Assembly: GCA_017457555.1 (NCBI GenBank)
Contig: JAFTHG010000144.1
Location: 1-6,204 of the forward strand
DNA from: Kiritimatiellia bacterium
GTDB taxonomy: Bacteria; Verrucomicrobiota; Kiritimatiellia; RFP12; DVOR01
DNA: 6,204 nucleotides
Reading direction: 5' to 3'
Shown here: positions 5,294 through 6,204 of the stretch, in pieces
Layout: each line of letters starts with the position of its first letter
Numbering within the stretch: the stretch's first letter is position 1
Program-made: the position numbers and the translations under genes
The notes under the pieces: generated by a model
Seen by the model: the letters and a program-made list of their open reading frames with translations, nothing else
Told to the model about the DNA's origin: nothing
The model's database searches: none

Positions 5294-6204
5294 TTATTCA
5301 GCGACAGGAGCGGCAGGAGCGGCAACGGTTTCTGCTTCAGCAACAGCCTTTTCAGCAGCAACCGTTTCCTGAGCGGCGGCGGCATTAGCACGACGGGCAG
5401 CCGTGTTCACCTTGCGAGCCGGACGGCGAGCAGCATTCTCCTTGCGGGCAGCCTTGTCTGCAGCAATCTTCTGAGCGCGTTCAGCTTCAGCAGCAGCGCG
5501 AGCTTCGGCAGCAGCCTTTGCAGCTTCGCCATCAGCATCCTTGAGCACTTCTGCGATTTTGTCCACGATCAACTGGATGCCACGCACAGAATCGTCGTTA
5601 CCGGGAATCACGTAATCAATCGGATCCGGATCAGCATTGGAGTCCACGATAGCCACCACGGGGATGCCGAGGCGCTTTGCTTCCTTCACGGCATTCGCTT
5701 CACGGCAAACGTCCACCACAAAGAGTGCGCCAGGCATGCGATCCATGTCAGCGATACCCGTGAGGTTCGTTTCGAGCTTGGTCAATTCACGAGCCAAAGC
5801 GGAAGCTTCCTGCTTGTGCTCAGACAACACACCGTTGTTGTTGCGAGCGATTGCCTGAATCTGGGCCATGCGCTTGATGCTGCGACGAATCGTCTGATTG
5901 TTCGTCAACGTACCACCCAACCAACGTTCGGTCATGTAGTACTGATTGCAAGCCTGAGCAGCTTCCTTCACCACTTCCTGAGCCTGCTTCTTAGTGGCCA
6001 CGAAAAGCACCTTCTGACCGGTAGCAACAACGCCACGCAAAAACTCGGCAGCTTCGTCGAGCAATTCAACAGTCTGAGTAAGGTCAATAATGTGGATACC
6101 TTCGCGCTTATCGAAGATGTACGATTTCATCTTCGGATTCCAACGCTTGGTCTGGTGGCCGAAATGAAGACCTGCTTCAATGAGGTCCTTCAATGGAATA
6201 AGAT
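5294..6204 (-). CDS. rpsB: Small-subunit ribosomal protein uS2, 5' end outside window, with Ala-rich C-terminal tail
   Basis: uS2 binds the back of the 30S subunit between head and body, late in assembly, and helps place bS1. The visible 302 residues begin LIPLKDLIEAGLHFGHQT, the near-N-terminal signature of S2. This is followed by KRWNPKMKSYIF, ERWLGGTLTNN and VIPGNDDSVRGI. The frame stays open to the window edge, so the TTG at 6193 is an internal Leu and the true ATG lies just outside, probably only a few residues upstream. The conserved core ends near VDKIAEVLKD. About 80 residues then follow (5297-5536) that are about 45% Ala. They start as a charged Ala/Glu/Lys helix-like stretch, pass through an Arg/Lys-rich part, and finish acidic with Ala and Pro. 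Plain S2 proteins are about 230-260 residues, so this is a real extension. It ends 27 bp before tsf in the usual order; the promoter is outside the window. Confidence 0.97.
   Translation of the reverse strand, partial: LIPLKDLIEAGLHFGHQTKRWNPKMKSYIFDKREGIHIIDLTQTVELLDEAAEFLRGVVATGQKVLFVATKKQAQEVVKEAAQACNQYYMTERWLGGTLTNNQTIRRSIKRMAQIQAIARNNNGVLSEHKQEASALARELTKLETNLTGIADMDRMPGALFVVDVCREANAVKEAKRLGIPVVAIVDSNADPDPIDYVIPGNDDSVRGIQLIVDKIAEVLKDADGEAAKAAAEARAAAEAERAQKIAADKAARKENAARRPARKVNTAARRANAAAAQETVAAEKAVAEAETVAAPAAPVAE

Noticed and set aside
6191..6193. TTG start codon for rpsB
   Set aside because: The frame is open to the window edge and the preceding residues (Leu-Ile-Pro) fit the S2 N-terminus, so this is an internal Leu.

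Overview
The window is about 6.2 kb of compact, roughly 50% GC bacterial chromosome. It carries housekeeping genes with short gaps, Shine-Dalgarno sites and simple hairpin terminators. I see no mobile element, CRISPR array, tRNA or rRNA. The source is a bacterium, and the lineage is uncertain. EpmA, the gene neighbourhood and the unusual EF-Ts N-terminus do not point me to a familiar model group. A PVC-type lineage (Verrucomicrobiota/Kiritimatiellae-like) is a guess from overall impression only.

Layout: (1) 1-267 is the 3' end of a glutamate dehydrogenase gene on the + strand, closed by a strong hairpin terminator at 298-330. (2) A consensus-like extended -10 promoter (385-414) starts a two-gene + strand unit. 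Its genes are epmA (lysyl-tRNA-synthetase paralogue that lysylates EF-P) and, 21 bp later with a good ribosome binding site, uvrA (nucleotide-excision-repair ATPase). uvrA is split into two reading frames by an apparent single-base loss near 3348-3350. (3) A two-way hairpin terminator (4227-4255) separates this unit from the convergent minus-strand unit. (4) The minus-strand unit runs rpsB (5' end outside the window), tsf, then a 33-residue very basic protein gene at 4275-4376 that I do not recognise.

The right-hand unit, and epmA in the left, all serve translation: ribosomal protein S2, EF-Ts, a probable RNA- or ribosome-binding micro-protein, and EF-P modification. uvrA is the DNA-repair outlier, probably co-transcribed with epmA.

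Most worth a second look are the uvrA frame break, the tiny basic gene after tsf, and the epmA promoter, whose -10 box overlaps the upstream ATG and implies a leaderless mRNA. I found no convincing previously undescribed multi-gene system; most of the window is ordinary core genome.
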